Assembly (NCBI GenBank): GCA_022822685.1
Contig: JAJEAQ010000017.1
Location: 1-14,415, forward strand
DNA: 14,415 nt
Reading direction: 5' to 3'
Source of the DNA: Trichodesmium sp. jk18x7bins.61
GTDB taxonomy: Bacteria; Cyanobacteriota; Cyanobacteriia; Cyanobacteriales; Microcoleaceae
Within the stretch, counting starts at the first letter, position 1, and every line of letters begins with the position of its first letter. The notes under the pieces are model-generated. The model had not been told where the DNA came from and ran no database searches. It saw nothing but the letters and a program-made list of their open reading frames with translations. Shown here in pieces: positions 13,168 through 14,415 of the stretch. The position numbers were made by a program, and so were the translations under genes.

Positions 13168-14415
13168 CTAGGATTGCTCTAAAGATGCTTTGATGTTTTG
13201 AATCTTATACTTGATTTGTTCAAGTTTTTTTAATGCTGATTCTGTGGGAGTTGCCAAGTTAGAATTAACTGGAACTAATGATGGTTTAGCCTTAACTTCA
13301 GGCTTGATAGTTAGTTTTGGCAAAGGAGATAATTTTTCCTCACCTGTAAGACTATAACCAAATTGCTCTAAAGCTTCCCGACAAACTTCAGTACATAGAG
13401 CTTTTAGAGAAGGTTCTAAATCTTTTTGCCAACGCCCTATAGATTCTTGAGGACTATCAGTAGTTCTGTGATACTTCAACTTTGGAGTATCTTCAGATGC
13501 TTGTGCCAAAATTTTAGAAATAGTTGAACTGCTATGATCTAAATTCAAATATGCAAAAATATCACTTAAAGTTTGTTCAGGAGCTAAGATTAAATCTTCA
13601 TAACGTACTAGGTGTACTTGTTCTTTTCTTTGTCGCCATATCCCTAGTAGATTGGCCGCAGTATTTTTAATTGTAGTTTGAATATACTCGCGATCGCTAT
13701 CGACTCGTTGCCTTCCAAAAGATAAATATTTTCTCTTAGTATTAAAAGCTAGTGCAGAACAGAGAATATCTCGAAAATCACGCACCAGAACAATTTCTTT
13801 TGCCTGGGGATAGACTTCTAATAAAAGTTTTCGGTGGGGGTTGGGCAGAAATTTCTCCACAAAGTACAGTGGCTGATGCTGATGATTATTTGTATTACCA
13901 GAAAGTTGAGGGAGGAGCTTGCCTTGAGCACATCCCATATGTTGATATAAATTATCTATACTCTGTCGGCAAAAATCTGCTAACTGTTCTGGATAATCAC
14001 GTCCTAGCCAATCATTAGCTGCATCCCCATCAGCTTTCCCATAATAAGGATTAGGTCCAATCGATTGATACTCTTCATAAAAGTAAGCCCCATAAAATTT
14101 TTGAGGATGCCGTGGCTGTGAAAGAATATTCAACATCTGCATCCAATATTGTGATACTAGAAACTCATAGGGATAGGATTCACTGGTGATAATAGATGGA
14201 TGTTGTGAAAAGAGTCGCATCAACCATGTGGTTCCTGATCGCCCTACAGATGTAAACACCAAAGCTTGTAACTGAGCTTGATAATTAGAATGCAAAGGTA
14301 GGCGGCGATAGTGGACTATCCCCAATAATACTTTGCTTTTATTTTCAAGAACTCCTCTAATACGAACTTCACCCTCTAATGGCAATCCAATAACCCCCAC
14401 TTCTATATTAAAACC
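13168..14415 (-). CDS. Second sulfotransferase with N-terminal beta domain and C-terminal tail (5' partial)
   Basis: The minus-strand frame is open to the window edge (416 codons). A GTG at 14400 could start it, but the preceding codons (GFNIE) fit the same beta-rich domain, GLPLEGEVRIRGVLENKSKV, so the gene probably begins outside. The enzyme core has the 5'-phosphosulfate loop TSVGRSGTTWLMRLFSQHPS and the 3'-phosphate motif IVLVRDFRDILCSALAF, then HLVRYEDLI and IGRWQKDLEP, typical of the Sulfotransfer family. It is clearly different in sequence from the 11077 enzyme. The last 60 residues are a Pro/Lys-rich linker and a short coiled coil (ALKKLEQIKYKIQNIKASLE). It points towards the broken glycosyltransferase-like gene. 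Substrate unknown; a glycan is likely from context. Confidence 0.8.
   Translation of the reverse strand, partial: GFNIEVGVIGLPLEGEVRIRGVLENKSKVLLGIVHYRRLPLHSNYQAQLQALVFTSVGRSGTTWLMRLFSQHPSIITSESYPYEFLVSQYWMQMLNILSQPRHPQKFYGAYFYEEYQSIGPNPYYGKADGDAANDWLGRDYPEQLADFCRQSIDNLYQHMGCAQGKLLPQLSGNTNNHQHQPLYFVEKFLPNPHRKLLLEVYPQAKEIVLVRDFRDILCSALAFNTKRKYLSFGRQRVDSDREYIQTTIKNTAANLLGIWRQRKEQVHLVRYEDLILAPEQTLSDIFAYLNLDHSSSTISKILAQASEDTPKLKYHRTTDSPQESIGRWQKDLEPSLKALCTEVCREALEQFGYSLTGEEKLSPLPKLTIKPEVKAKPSLVPVNSNLATPTESALKKLEQIKYKIQNIKASLEQS

Noticed and set aside
13148..13171. CTAGTA/TACTAG inverted repeat at the end of the minus-strand sulfotransferase as terminator
   Set aside because: Only a 6-bp AT-rich stem overlapping the stop codon; too weak to call.

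Overview
The window looks like chromosomal DNA of a filamentous-type cyanobacterium. It is AT-rich and carries many copies of the HIP1 octamer GCGATCGC (for example at 3272, 3476, 3578, 4394, 5006 and 9035). Several intergenic palindromes resemble repeats common in cyanobacterial genomes. The gene content fits as well: a CcdA cytochrome-c biogenesis protein, a Uma2-type nuclease, MazEF and MntA/HepT toxin-antitoxin pairs, TPR-glycosyltransferase giants and sulfotransferases. The species cannot be named from this sequence.

Layout. Positions 1-291 (minus strand) hold the first 50 codons of ccdA. The gene is interrupted at 140/141 by DNA that starts GTGCGG and folds like the 5' end of a group II intron; the rest lies outside the window. 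A divergent promoter with an overlapping palindrome drives a mazE/mazF pair (676-1271). A long non-coding stretch with palindromes follows, then a small secreted protein with an internal duplication of 38-residue units (2048-2626). After a second non-coding stretch comes a 1677-residue protein (3191-8224) with 18 TPRs, a beta-rich linker domain, a GT2 glycosyltransferase domain and two CgeB-like glycosyltransferase domains.

Positions 8435-10041 are a graveyard of small accessory genes. They include a Uma2 nuclease frameshifted at a C8 run, an MntA-type nucleotidyltransferase cut by an in-frame TAA, and a HepT partner missing the usual catalytic Arg. A methyltransferase fragment is fused to a second, degenerate piece of an MntA-like gene. 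On the minus strand, 10050-10965 is a full-length methyltransferase reading frame broken only at an A8 run.

The right part is about surface glycan or small-molecule decoration. An apparently intact sulfotransferase (11077-12003) is followed by a multiply broken gene for a putative glycosyltransferase (about 12002-13044). A second, different sulfotransferase (13168 to beyond 14415) lies on the opposite strand. With the large TPR-GT protein, these suggest a locus that builds and modifies (methylates, sulfates) exported glycans, in a region of active gene turnover. The functional link is inference from family membership and proximity.
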